Of a stretch of DNA of 64,000 bases, positions 25,422 through 38,400 are shown piece by piece. Positions within the stretch are counted from its first letter, which is position 1; the number at the start of each line of letters is the position of its first letter. Position numbers and translations under genes: made by a program. The DNA lies in contig JBAJFG010000561.1 in the NCBI GenBank assembly GCA_037903475.1, forward strand, positions 558,001 to 622,000, read 5' to 3'. The notes beneath the pieces were generated by a model. That model made no database searches, had not been told where the DNA came from, and saw only the letters and a program-made list of their open reading frames with translations. This DNA is from Ancylostoma caninum (lineage: Eukaryota; Nematoda; Chromadorea; Rhabditida; Ancylostomatidae).

Positions 25422-25930
25422 CAAGTGGAGCAGGGCTCGGTCATGGACACGTCTACTTCTTTATTTGGTTTTCTATTAGCTGAATCCATTTATGCCACTC
25501 TCTTGCTTTTTTGTGTGTTTTTAAGATTGCTCTTGAACAAACGAAGCTTACTTTCTTGAAGTCGAAAATGTAAACCAATGTACTGAAAGTTTGCTAGTTG
25601 TCAGTCTGTTTGTTTTTCTATTGTAAGAGCAGGAATCGTTGGTTATTTCTTTCGATTCATGAATTCCTTTAAAAACATAAGAGTTGTATATGTGTGTTCG
25701 ATTTTTGCTGTAATAAACTATTGCACATTATAGAATTCGCTCGCAGTAAATCAAGAAAGACGGAAAATTCGAAGCGCATTTCCGAGCGCGAATCGATCGA
25801 TTTGATCACCATACAGGCCGAGCGGCGGCCTAGTAACGACCGGCCCGCGCTGGTTTAGCGGCCGGGCGGCGGTGGCGGCGATAGCCCGGCCGCTAGTGGG
25901 TGCGCGGGCCGGCCGCTGCAATTGTCTGAG
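25422..25930. repeat. 510-bp direct repeat, copy 2
   Basis: Partner of 24163-24673 in the same orientation. See that entry for shared features. Confidence 0.7.
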
Positions 25931-26107
25931 CGTAGAAGTAGCGAACAGAAGAGCACAGCGAGGATTCCTTTCTGCAACCCATTTTCATTTTTGAATTCTT
26001 AGGGTTACTAATAGAGTTGTTGGTTTTAATTTAATGTGACTTCTAACTTTTCAGAAATCATCTTTTTTTATCAATTTTTTTTTGCAAATAACGGTTAATA
26101 GGTTTAT

Positions 26108-26419
26108 TTGTTTGTTAATAGTTGGACAACTGATAGAATCCGTGTTTATGTTGCGACTGGTCTTCAGCCCTCAATGAGAGTTGTAGGCATACAACCTGCA
26201 CACTTCAAAGGCGTCACTTACAGGAATTTTCACTTTCGAAGTAAGTCCTTCACCAGGTTATTGGCTGCAGTCCGTTTAGTAGGCAAGGGCTTTGCATGGC
26301 TTCAAATGTTTTGCATATCATGTGTGGAATATATTGGCAAAACCGAAAGACCCTTTCTCTGCATTTTCATTAAGGAATCTACTGTATGTGCTCGCCAAAT
26401 CAGAGCTGACATTCTCTAA
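26108..26419 (+). pseudogene. retroelement remnant with GIY-YIG-like motif
   Basis: The frame ends with CxxCxEYIGKTERP followed by an FIKE word. This spacing resembles the zinc-linker plus GIY-YIG nuclease of Penelope-like elements, where a pattern like YIGxTxRxxxxRxKEH is typical. The normal catalytic follow-up is missing, and stops and frame breaks appear soon after 26419, so it is a decayed fragment. A reverse transcriptase domain is not convincingly visible upstream. Confidence 0.35.
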
Positions 26420-27254
26420 GTGCACATTGCAAGCAATGTCATGAAAATGCTCCATTGAGTGCCACGACCTTGTCGCATTAGCCCCAAACTCTAGAAAATA
26501 ATTAGAAACACTTTGAGCCATGACTACACATTTGCGATGTTTCACCTATGGCGTCATATTCGCTGGTACATATGTAGTATCTTCTTTCTACTAGTAGCTG
26601 CGTAACTCTAGCAGAAGGTGGTTCGCTATCTCTGTGCACAGCTACGGCTTCGAAGATTAGTTAGATTAGATTACTGGTGGTTTTGGTGTTTGAGGTTGCT
26701 TTTGATCCATGTTTTTGTTATATGTTGTATCTAGTAGAAGGATAAGGCGTCTTTGTCGGTAGATTGCACGTGGTCTTGACTTCCAGGCTCTGACGGAAAC
26801 GACGACGAAACATCAGCCAAGTACACTTGACTAACAATCTTTGGGTATTGTACAAACTACTGTTACTCTTGCTCAAGTCATTATTATACTTCGAAAATAC
26901 AAACACGTAGAAGTCAGTACCGAACGCAGGAGTGCAAGCCAGGGGGGGGGGGGGTGGGAAGTAAAGTAGTGATGAAAAAGTGGCACTTCTAGTACCCGGA
27001 TGGAACAATAAGAATGAGCAATTAAATATTAACCATCTCATAATTTTCATTTGTTTTTTAAATGTAATTTCGAGGATTCGGCGACTCATACTCGGAGGAC
27101 GGGAATGGGACGCGTAGAAATGTCTCAGAACCTTGATAACAATTTAGCGTTAATAATTCTAAGACTGTTATCGTCCATAAATTCCTTTATCGATGAGACA
27201 TTTCAGTATCAGAAAACACGACTTGAGTTCGTTCTGTGCGTCCATCCACAGCAT
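26420..27254. other. intergenic, no gene seen
   Basis: Contains a poly-G run near 26943. I see no coding exon, RNA gene or repeat partner within the window. Confidence 0.35.
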
Positions 27255-28184
27255 TCAACGAACTTGTGCCGTTACAAAACGATTCTGAACTGGTGCTTGG
27301 CTATTACGAGCCGTAGGATCCTTTATCTGCAGTCGCACCATCATTATGAGATCAATCAAGAAGGCAATCCCCACCAGGAAACATGTCACCTGCAATTAAC
27401 AAGTGTTTAAAGCCTCAAAAAGAAAACATCAACAACATCTGAAACTTGCACACACCGTTCCAAGCCACCACGTAGTGTACTCCCACCGAATACTGCTGTA
27501 AGTCATTGTAATACTGTTGACCATGAAAAGAAACCCAAACGAGCCCGCATAAAGTGATTCCTGAAACATGGGGGTTCAGTATTTTTCGAAATGAGCTCGT
27601 GAGAGGACTGTCCAATGGTCTCTTTGTCAAATTCCCTTGCGAACAAAGCTCCCGTTCGACTCTTGAGTCTTGACACACAACTGGGATTATTCATGCCGTA
27701 CACAAATGAACTTTCAATTGGCACCCCTTTACACTACCCATACGTGAAGCTGACTATACCCAGCTGCTACCCTTGAATAAACATACCCCTGGCTATGAGA
27801 TTACCCATTCTACCAGTGATGCACACGGGTCCAAGTATTTATAAGGAGATCTGACAGGCTGTAGGTGCACTAGTCAGACATGTATTGTGTAGATTACTTT
27901 TCCCCGAGATCGAGGAGGTGATTATTGATGAATATTAGGTAACTGATAAACCGTATCGTCGATATTACTACGAGCATTCAGAAATGAAATTAGGCTACGG
28001 GTCTAGAACTAACCCAGAATATCCAATCAACGTTGGTAGTGACCACGTGTAGATTGAAGGCAAAGATGAGAAGCAGAGCAGGGCAGGCGATGGACGCCAT
28101 CGTGGCAGACGTCAGCACCGCGTACGTGGCGGAGAAGTGAGACCCGACACTCCCGATTAGGAATAGAGTGCATATGGAGCCGAT
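27255..28184 (-). CDS. four-helix membrane protein, MARVEL-like, 5' end unresolved
   Basis: Three exons, all phase 0, were traced: 28014-28184, 27456-27560 and 27255-27389, ending in TGA. They encode 136 residues with hydrophobic segments IGSICTLFLIGSVGS, ASIACPALLLIFAFNL, GSFGFLFMVNSITM and VTCFLVGIAFLIDLIMM, then a short polar cytoplasmic tail. Four closely spaced helices with short loops fit MARVEL/CKLF-like or claudin-like tetraspan proteins of the plasma membrane or vesicles. The first exon with the start codon was not identified; a 33-nt candidate near 28.85 kb (ADTKGARKEK before GTAAGT) is possible but unproven. Confidence 0.65.
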
Positions 28185-30577
28185 CTGAAAAGCCAATTGA
28201 AACATACAACTGCGCCTAGTTGAATGAAATGCTGTTCTGCATATATTATAGATATTCCCATTAGGTACTCTCTCTAAAGGCGGAAAGGGATTGGGATGGG
28301 GCAGTTATGTCTAAGCTCACCTAAGCCCAGGACAAACATGGGCCTATGCCCACTTTTAGACTGACCTACTAACTCCATTCTCCCTCCCTAGAGCCAACAT
28401 CTATTGGGATTTTTGCTTGTTAGTTTGTTAATTACGCTCTCTGTAAAAAGATGAGAATTCACAATCACCCCTCTGATCCCTTACCCACGCTTATGATATG
28501 ATCTCTTATGAATGTGATAGCAATCCTGCTCAATAAAGCGTGCGAGAATTTCGAGAACATTTTGCTAAAAATAGAAATGTATCAGCTTGGTTTCTATTTT
28601 TATGAGCTAGTTTCTAGTTCGTAAACGTCACCTTGAACCCCTTTCAGTTCTCTGAAGACGACGTTAATTTGGAATGTCAGGCCGAATAAATAGCGCTCAT
28701 ATATCAACCTGTGGGCACAGCATCATAAAAATATACCAGCTTATCTTGACGTTATTTTTGAGATCAGTTTCAGCTATTCGGATACAGAATTAATTATCAA
28801 AAGGTCCAGATCCCCAAGGTAGCGGAACTTACTTTTTCCTTACGTGCGCCTTTTGTATCCGCTACTGTGCAGTAGACGTTTATTTCACAAATACATAACC
28901 CCAAAAATTTTTTAAAAAATGCGGCAAGAACAAGTTTGACTGTTAAATGGAGTGAAATCAATTTGAGACCACCGGAAACCTACCGTCTGAAATATCCGCA
29001 GAGCAGACGTAGCGGTCACTAGGTTCCAAGACTCGAACTGGGGCTTGTTACGGTTTCGGCCGCTGAATAAATGCTTTATTTTGTTGCATACCTACCAGAT
29101 CGCCAGCGAAAAAGTCATACACTAGTCATTGGGCACATATACGTATTCCTTCAGTGCTTGGTGACCAGTAAGTTCATTTAAAACAACATTGACGTAATCA
29201 GCATCACGAATTGCACATTTGCTGTTTGAAATTCTCCTTCTATCTAGGTAAATTCTTTAAACGTACATGACATGAATTTCTTCACGAGGATTTTTCACGT
29301 AAAAAAACCTGGGGCGTACGTATATAGTCTTCATGAAGCTACATCTTTCTTTAAAATGCATCACCCACCTCCTCGAACCGTCAGTCATATCGTCGCCTTG
29401 TGGATTGCTCAGTTGATATTGATCCAGCGCTGATAAGCATTCGAAGTTGGCAAATACTGCGCAGCGTGGTGGAACAGCGACAGGCCCCGTTAATGGGATT
29501 TCAGTAGGGGAAAGATCGCAAATAAGTTGTATTCCAAGAAATCATTATGGTTTCTAAACGCGGCGCTTTTTATAGTATGAGCAGCGTATGATCTCTAGAG
29601 CCAGCCATTGTTTACTCCGGAGTTTCAACCACACTAAACTTTCTTTTGCTTTGTATCAAGTGCGGACAAAAGTCACTAATTGTACTTATAAGAAGTCCTG
29701 CAAGGAACACTCGTGGAACCTTCGCCATCCGATCCAAATTTTCTCGTTCGCCAATTTCTACTCCAGGTTTTGCCTTTTTTGTAAAGCATTCGCACCAGGG
29801 ATGAGCGGAATTCCGGTTTCCGAAATTCGGAAGTTCCTGAATTCTTGCCTCATGCGAGCTTCTGACTTCTAGATTTCTGGACGATTAGCAATCGTTGGGT
29901 TACGCCAACTCAGACATGCTGTATTCATCGCTCCAAATTCTGCCAGATTTCCAACATCCCCCAACTTACGACTTCCGGTCTCATGCAGTACTTCCGCTCA
30001 TCCCTGACTCGCACTAACAGTACAGATTCTTCGCCATTTGCACTTCTTTTGGGCTTGATAGGTGTGCTAAATGCCTCCTGCAGTAGAAAGTACGAAGAAA
30101 AGAAAGTCAGCTGATCACGTCAAGTGCAGACAACGGAACTGTATTTGTTATAAATACGCTGCTGCACCCTCTCTTCCCCCCCCCCCCCCCCCCCACACCA
30201 GCACCACTCCTCAATTTAACCAAAGTGCCTCAGGCCGTGCTTCATGATGATGACTGATGACTCAGAAAGCATGCTATACATCGGAATTCCAAGACATCTA
30301 CTGGCTTTGTTTCAATTCGATAACGAATAAACAACGGCTTTCAACAACAAACAACAACAAATCAACAAAAACAATTATTGTGAAACTATCAAAAAATCAA
30401 GTGTTAGGCAGAAATAAGACTAATTGAGGATAATAGACTAAGCGAATTTTTACACAACAACAAATCAAACATTGACAACATGCCGCACAATCGTGTATAA
30501 CTGTACATATAACCCCTTCTGCTGCGGAAGGAATAATCATTTAATACGAAGACGTGAATCAAAGCTACGAACGACGG
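28185..30577. other. intergenic or 5' intron of the tetraspan gene
   Basis: A run of about 20 C residues lies near 30177-30196. One open stretch on the minus strand (29369-29536) looks coding, see separate entry. Otherwise no gene, RNA or repeat is supported. Confidence 0.35.
29369..29536 (-). other. possible unassigned exon
   Basis: An open frame without stops reads LTGPVAVPPRCAVFANFE then LDQYQLSNPQGDDM and ends at a GTGGGT donor. Composition is protein-like, but no acceptor or neighbouring exon was identified and no family is recognised. It might be an early exon of the downstream tetraspan gene or chance. Confidence 0.2.
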
Positions 30578-33500
30578 CTATTGTTGTCCGAACTTTTTCA
30601 ACTTGAATGGAGCTGTAGCTGGCTCGGATGCTTGTAAACGACAAGAGCAGACTCTCTTGCGAGAGCGGAAATGAAGGGTTGAGGGAACAGCTGCAGGACG
30701 GCGGCTCGGTGGTGCGATTGGTCCTTGAACCGAAGAACGCGTCTGGAAGTAGGCAGATTCCTCCTGTTCCTCAAGATTTCTCAGCCATCCACATACCTTA
30801 TCGATAAGCACCCATTGCCCATCGCCCGCGACAACAACCAACTGATCGCCAGGTCCAGGAGTGATCGACACAGCGCGATATCCGGGTGCACCGAATAAAT
30901 CTACGGTTGATGCTGACCGCCGGCTTGGACCTCCATTTTTAGGAAACTGCCAAATTAGTAGTATTATCAGGAGAGAAACGTTAGCTTCATATCTTTGAGT
31001 TGAATGAATTGAAAGCATATCGAAATGATCCAAGAAAAAACATACTAGATGTACCGTAGTGGAGAAATAAAAATAGAAAGATCTACTAAACAGCAGTGGC
31101 GGACGCGGAAAGTGGGCGGGAGGGGGCGTGGGAAAAAATGGGGTCTCCGCCGCTTTGGGGACCCAAATGGAAAATAAAATTAATAAAATTATTAACTATA
31201 ATAATAAATAATGAATAAAAATCATATTAAAAATAGTGACAAAAACAATTAAAAACAAACTAATACAAGGTTTTTACTCGTATTGTAAAGTAATTTCGAA
31301 AATTTGGTGACCCATTCTCGGGAGGGGGCGCCCCTCCCCCTGCGTCCGCGACTGCTAAACAGTATGAAAGAAGTGCAAGGCATGCAGTGTGCACTAGCGG
31401 AGCAACAGCTCTATAACTAGTTTCCTTTTCAGTATGGAAATATGACGATTTATATGAAGACTATGATATAACAGAGTAAGATTAACGATGACCAACCTCG
31501 TACAAAACTTTTGAAGCGGCGCTTGGTTCACCGAATCCAGCAGTAGCACAGAGGACAAACAAGCTTTCACCATCAGTGAACGCCACATCAATCGGAAGGC
31601 TCACGCGTAATAGTCGCGACTCCTCTGCAAATTTTTTTCATGTAGTTACGAAGAGCACGCTGCTTCTGAGAACAGGTGAAAGTCTTAGATGAACTCACTT
31701 GATTTCAGATCAATGACAAAGACCTGTAACCTAGTTGTGATGACAGCAGCAAATTTTCCGCATTCAGAAACAACAAGTTGTGATATGCCACCACACCCAT
31801 CTGGAAAATTCGTAATCTCGGCAACTGCAGCTGCAACACAGAAAAAAAACATAATACTTACGCTGTTCTAAAACAAGCTGCGGCTCCCCTCCTTTGATGG
31901 ATGCAATCCAGATTTCGAAATCCCCCGTTGCCATGAGTACAGACTCACCAATTATCTGCAACATGGACTTCCTTTTAATTTCATCGGAGACTAGATATTG
32001 AGAGCGCCCATACTGTTTGGTGCACATTCGAGTCTATCCATACAGGAAAAACTGAGAGTAAAATAAATAAAGTGAAACCAAAAAGGGAGCTTCAACTGTA
32101 TGCAAATGGGAATAGGTTAGGTAGAGTGAATCAAGGGACAAAAGTTCACCTTCACTGCAGATGCATGTTTCGTGCGTAGTTTGTTACGCAGTGACAGTTT
32201 CCCTTCTCCCTTCATATTTAGTTGATAAACAGTCGTAGACTCGTTGGATGACAAAGCCAAAATCTTTCCATCATTCGATAAATCACTGAAATAAACCTCT
32301 TTTAGTTAATAAAAGGGATAACCAACTTGAGAAGAGCTGTCTTAAAAAAGTGATATGAAAGGAGTCTGTACTAAAAATATCCGCATCCCAGAAAGAGATG
32401 TAGAAGAACCAATGAAAAAAGATATACCAAGTCACAAGAGTTTTCTTCTCCGGACAGTAAATCCGTGCCAGGTAAACCGGCTGCCGCTTAACAACTATTG
32501 CTCCCTTGGAGTTGGATTGCTCACTAGCTCCGTTTGTCCATAAATCGACAAAGCAATGCCCACGTGACATCACCAAAGGTCCTCCAAACGTGAGCAACTT
32601 CTGAACCAATCGTTTAAGGAGGTGGAATTCACAACAGGCACGAAAGCAGTGGGCAAACGAAAATGAATCTTCACTCACATTCCACTGATTCATCAATACT
32701 TGACAACCATCCTTTGCAACGAAAATAGAGTGGTCTTCTCCAGCAGCGTAAATCTGGGACGGGAAAACTTCGATTACAAAACTAAGCCTCTAAGTGAACA
32801 GCTGAAGCACAAAATTACCTTGTCATCGAAACGCGCCATAGCACGCACATCTCTCACCGGCCCGTTGCGCTTTTGCACGATACGGAAGTCATTCGCAGCC
32901 TAAACTTCAGCTTGTGAGACAAATGCTCGTCACACAGTTGAGGGTAGACCCACAATTCGCTTTATACTCATTATCCTCGGGTCAACACCAGCAGCATGAA
33001 GGCGATCTTCGCACATAACTAGGCAAAGTATGTCTGATTGGTGACTCTCCAAACTCTGAACAAGAGCATGGGCCATTATTAGAATTCTGGTAAAAAAAAA
33101 TTAAGGTGGATTACCGCTACGAGTGCACCGTTGTTAAAATTCCAGAAAGAGATGACACCACGAGAGTCTCCACTTGCCACTATTGTTTCATTGAAAAAGC
33201 AAGTAGCCCATACTATAGTTGGAAGCCGCTTTTCCTGATATTAAGCAAATTTTTAACCAATTTCATGCACTCATTTTCAATTGATGGCTTATACCTTTCT
33301 GGGCACCACCATTTTCCGCGCAACCGCGTTGTTCTTGACTATGAACACACTATCCATTGCCCCAATGGCAATCTGAAAAAAAAGCTCACTTCACTTGTTC
33401 GAAGTTCTCTCTTTCGAGGTATCCACACTTCGATGTACTTCACTCACCACGTCTTTTTGACTGCAAACTGAGAAAAGGCGTTGGTCAACACCAAGCCCCA

Positions 33501-34954
33501 ATGGTGTGGACACAGTGTAGTCTTTTAGATCGAGAATAAACAACGAAGCAGAGTGTGAGACGAATGCTGCGTGTGTTGCATCTACAGCACAAGAAGACCA
33601 GAGTGGAGAAGGACAAACCTGCACCCGCTGAAAATTTCGTACTTACTATTCTCTATTTATTCCGTATCTTCTCCAGAGGAAAGTCCAAGGGGTCTTAGAA
33701 GATATGTTTACCCTTATGGAATCGCTGTGGGGATCAGCTATAGTGACTGAACCATTCAAATGTGTACAGAGAATGCGGTCTCCAACGAAACACACTGACT
33801 CGATACCACCATTATCAGGACAAATAACCTGTAACAAGAGAAGGTGTGGAATAATGCCTAACTGCAGATCGTGACAATCGTAAGAACCGCCTTCCAGGCG
33901 AAGGAACTGAGCAAAAAATGATGAAGCGCAAAATTTTGGGAGCACTGGCCAGATAAAAATCATCAATAGACCAAAAAAGGCCGAAAAATCCAAATCAACT
34001 GAATTAAAACTTCCACAGGTTTTCTGCGACATTATGGAATCATGCTCAAACATTTCAAAGGTAAAGAGCAGAAACACGCAACCTACCTTCTCGTGGACGC
34101 AAAGCCATCCACACAGTATGCTGTACTGTTCAATAACATCGTCAGAGGAGCTGGAACAGATGAAGCATTCCATACGAGTACTTTACTTCATCACACAAAA
34201 CTTTTCGGCGAGTATAAAAAGTAATGAGTGGGCCGAATTCTTCACGTTATGCTCCGGAGAGTAAATTTGATTAGAAGAAATTTGGAAAATGAGGAGAATA
34301 CATCAAAGGAGCAGAGTAACAAAAAAAAAACGTAAGGCATGAGTAAAATTTCTTCAAAAAAGGATGACAGCAAGTAGAAACGAACACTTTCGTTGCAGTA
34401 TTATTGGAGTGACCAATTTCCGGAGGTGCCAAACGTAGTCTAGAATTCACTAAGATCTCAAAAGATTGTTCCTATCCCTAAGAATGTGAGGAAAAGCGAA
34501 AAAAATCATAATTGAAGCTTCCAATGGTGCAACAATGATACCACTTCTTCGCTTAGAGCAGTCTAAGGGGAATTTACTCTAGCTTTGGCATTCATCATTG
34601 AGAATGTGGGTAAACGTTTGCTACGGGGTATGAGACCCCATGGCAAAGTTCACTGTAAACATTGGCGATATTCTCATTTATGATCCATCGATATTCATAG
34701 AGAAAGCTCAGCAAACGAATTCCTGCGTCTCATGCGCGACCAACGCATACTACTAGTATAAAATGCCCTTCATACTAGAAGCGTCAGGAGTGCGTCTGAC
34801 GCACCGATTCGCGACATATCTTTCACAAAGGCCCTGCAACTCACTTGGCTCCATTCTTCCTCGACACAACAAGTTTCCCCATTCCTTCGTGTATTGCCAT
34901 GGAATGAACGGTCTTCCCCTCTATCCTCACATCTCTTCGTTTTTCGACTTCCAT
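30578..34954 (-). CDS. UTP4: UTP4/cirhin, WD40 subunit of the small-subunit processome
   Basis: Fifteen exons: 34845-34954, 34087-34150, 33712-33828, 33448-33627, 33295-33372, 33115-33234, 32954-33055, 32819-32899, 32679-32753, 32428-32600, 32150-32285, 31862-31955, 31699-31830, 31497-31624, 30578-30946. All phases agree, giving 652 aa (human cirhin 686). WD-type repeats run from the N terminus, with the family words VASGDSRGVISFWNFNNG and AAGVDPRI; the C terminus ends KLKKFGQQ, matching the KKKKFG tail of cirhin. Known role: UTP4 belongs to the t-UTP/UTP-A subcomplex for pre-18S rRNA transcription and processing in the nucleolus. The start ATG follows TTTCAAG|A, a possible trans-splice acceptor. 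It starts 481 bp after the hmp-2 stop. A hAT MITE sits in the last intron. Confidence 0.92.
31094..31354. mobile_element. hAT-type MITE, copy 2
   Basis: A 261-bp element related to 17752-18020 but inverted. It starts CAGTGGCGGACGC, ends GCGTCCGCGACTG, and is flanked by the exact 8-bp duplication CTAAACAG (31086-31093 and 31355-31362). It lies in the last intron of UTP4. Confidence 0.92.
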
Positions 34955-34955
34955 T

Positions 34956-34957
34956 CT
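34956..34957 (-). promoter_or_regulatory. possible spliced-leader acceptor of UTP4
   Basis: On the minus strand the start codon is preceded by AACTTTCAAG and one A. An in-frame stop just upstream fixes this ATG as the first, and the pyrimidine-AG context suits SL trans-splicing. RNA data would be needed for proof. Confidence 0.35.
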
Positions 34958-35435
34958 TGAAAGTTAGGGATAAGGTTATGTCAGCTATTGGGATTTCATA
35001 TTTCATACTGGACGTACGAAAATAGCTCAACGATACACGCTGATTGAGCAGAAGAAACAGAACACCTCCTCGTGAGTCTACGTTTATTAGAGTGAAAAAA
35101 TCTGCTCATAAATATGTCCTTTAAATACTTCTAAAACAATTACGTGGTAAAATAAGTAGTACATCAAATGGTGGGGATGCAAAACTTGCACCAAATTCAA
35201 ATAGGCTGTGAGGAATGTGGAATAATGGATGTGTTAACGATGATGATAGCAGCTCACTATGAGACAGAGCTGACTGAGTTCAGCTATTACAAAGTAGAAG
35301 CTGGAATATTGCAAAGTAGAGCAATGTGGAAACAATTCTCCCAAGACAAATTAATAATATTTGATTGTACGAAAATTGCTCAGAAAAATAGATGGGAACG
35401 GATATAAATTGCTTAGAGTGACACAAGGTGCAGAA

Positions 35436-38400
35436 TTACAGGTCCGTATCGAACCAGCTGCTGTTATTGTGAGGTGTAGGGAAGTGGTCAATTCGTTCCA
35501 TGCCATGAACTGGATACATTTCCCCAAACAATTCTGGCTCCAGCCCATCTCGCTGCCAACCTGATGACAGCTCAGCATCAAGATCCTGAAAAACGAGTAG
35601 AACCTCCGAATCACAACACATACTATAATTAACAGTGCATGCCTGTCTATAAGGTGCTGGTTTGTCGTTCTCCAAATTCTTCAAAACTCCTGAAGCGTAA
35701 GTCGCAACAGACTTGTGCTCCGATCGCATAGCTTCGACCAATGTAGGAGTAACACCTGTGGACATAGCAGATGGTCAAATTCATGAGTAAATGCGAAAAC
35801 TCTCACCGGCTTCTTCAACTGTTCTAGCCCCTTCTGGTGTTTTGCTCAGCTGATAAAGAAGTCCTAGCAGTTCACGCTCAAGGAGCTCATCCTCAGCACC
35901 AGATACCTGAAAACACGTGCGATAAGTTGGTGTGATATTCTCAATTCCAAAAATTGAAAAAAAAAACCCACATCAGCTCTCGATAGCAACTCTACGATAA
36001 GTGCTATGAATGTGGGATCCTCACACAACTGAGCAGCCACTGACGGATGTGATGCAAGCTGATGCAGTGCAGAAACAGCGCCTTCAATTAAACACAAGGA
36101 AAGTTGATGACAACAAGAAAATAATTTGGACTCATTTCTTCATTCTGCAATTCATAACCAAAAGAGAGAAAATTAATTCTCCTCACATGCGGCCTAAACT
36201 AACTGCAACAACCTATAAACTCCATCGGTAGAATCGCGGACTCACGGCGCATTCAACACCACTTTTGATTACGTATTCTTTTTTTTTCGTTTTTGTAACT
36301 TCTGTTACCACTCTAAACCATTGCGTTGATCCTACTAAACTCAAATAGCAGAGGAATGGACGAGTTATACCCTCACAACACAGCCGCGGCACACTCGCAC
36401 TAACCGTGCGAGCGTGCCGCGGCTGTGTTGTGAAGGTATAACTCGTCCAGTATAACTCGTTCAGTGCCTCTACCTGCGGCCATAAGGTATTGCCATGCAA
36501 TGAGCTAGCAAAAGTGACTAATAAAGCCAAACATAAAGTGAAGCAAATTAGAAATCCATTAAGAATAATGAAAGATATGTATATGATATATAGTTGCCTA
36601 CATTGAAGACAACAAAAACGTCAATAATTTAAGAAAAATGAAATCAGCTGACCATGTAGGGGAGTGGGGAAATGGGATCCGCCGTAAGAAAACGGAGGGG
36701 GAGTCAGGCAAAAACTTTCGGGTAAAATAATTTATGAAACAATTGAATTGACGGAGAAAGAAACGTGAAAAATAGAAGATGAACATACCCTCAATCACGC
36801 CCCAAATGGGTACGCCATCACTCTCTGCAGCCGGATCTTCACGAATTGTTGCTGCTGCTCGTCCCAATATATCCACAGTCAGTGAAACTACAGTCTCTCC
36901 TCTTTCAGTCACTTCCTAAACGAATATAAATCATACGATACACTAGTATGAAAATACAGAAGCAGCAATCAAAAAAAGCAGCATTTAACGAAAAAACGGT
37001 AATCTTCCACATGACCAGCATTTGTAGAAGCCAGCTCTAGTAATTCTATGAGGCTCATTCCTACCAACATCCCTTCTAGCAAACCGTTAGATTTCAGGCT
37101 TCTTTACTTTTCTTTTAACAGTTACTGGAATGAAAATACAAACCATACCTGTGTCAGCTCAACAAGGTTTGCTCTAAGTAGAGCAGAATTGCGGATCACT
37201 CCAAGAGCAGCCTTGATCACAGGTGCGCGAAGAGTGGCCAGAAGTTGCAGGAGCATCGGGAAACTTCTACAGAGGCGTAGGTCTTGTTGAGCCTGTAAGT
37301 ACGACAACGTATTTATGCTCTGTCAAAGATGAGAGCTGCACGCTTCAATACCTGTTCTGCGAAGGAATGCCGTGCTGTGCAATGACGAAGAGCACAAAGT
37401 GCAGGTTCGGTGGCTTCTTCAACGTCAGGAAAACGGTTAATTGCCTCCACAAGTGATTCCACTCCATGATTAGAACACAACTGCAGCGGTCACTTTCAGA
37501 GGGTTTCCACGTGTGGTTCAAGATGTAAGCATTTTACATACCGTTTGTTTGTTCCTTACATTATTACACGTAAGGTTACTCAGTATACCACAAGCGCAGG
37601 ATGTCTGAGCGGCGTCTGCGACTCGAACAATTTCAAGAAGTCGTATCACCTAAGAGATGAATGAAACGTAAAACGAAAATAATGACATGACATAGAAAGT
37701 ACTAAGCTTCCATACTAAGGGTGCTAAATTGTCCTCGTTTGTCGCAGCATCTGAAAGGTTTCGCATCGCAACGAGGATGGCAAGCAGCACGCGATCGTCA
37801 GTTGCTGCACACAACTCTTTGTAGAGAGCAGGAAGACATCCTAAACTACATGCATAACAGGCAAATGTCAACCAGATAGAAAATAAGAGTAACGAACCGA
37901 GAGAAATTAGAGCTGCTTTGTTCTGCTGACAGACAGATAAAGATCTTATACATCGAATAACGGTGTACATCAGCTTCGGGTACTGCGTATAATTATTTAG
38001 TATGTGAACTAACGTTTGTGGACCGCCCAAGGATAGAAACACAATTTTCGATTGCGGATCATCTAAAAAAAAATGAAAAGGTCTTCAAAATGCTTGCAGT
38101 AAAGCTACGCTATCTCACCCAATAGAAGAAAGTAGAGACTATCAGCCACAAGCGCCAGGAATTTCCAGTTATTCCTAAGAAGAAGAGGTGCCAGAGCTTC
38201 AATGGCACCCAAAACGCGGGCTTGAGCTTTGACGGTATCCACATGCATGAGAAGATTACGAAGTGTGGTGACAGCGTATTGCACCACGGTCTGAATGGAA
38301 GAGTTAAATTTGAACACTGACAACTTCGGCTACTAAAAGCATGTAGAACATGGGAAGTCACCTCGAAAGGGCAGTAAAGCATCCGAATCAGCTCAGCAAG

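Noticed and set aside
34042..34224. Plus-strand ORF reading like a protein (KHATYLLVDAKPSTQYAV).
   Set aside because: It is antisense to UTP4 exon 2 (34087-34150), which is phase-consistent with its neighbours and fits the family pattern.
35351..35614. Several small ORFs on both strands around the hmp-2 3' end.
   Set aside because: They are shadows of the last catenin exon and its 3' flank.
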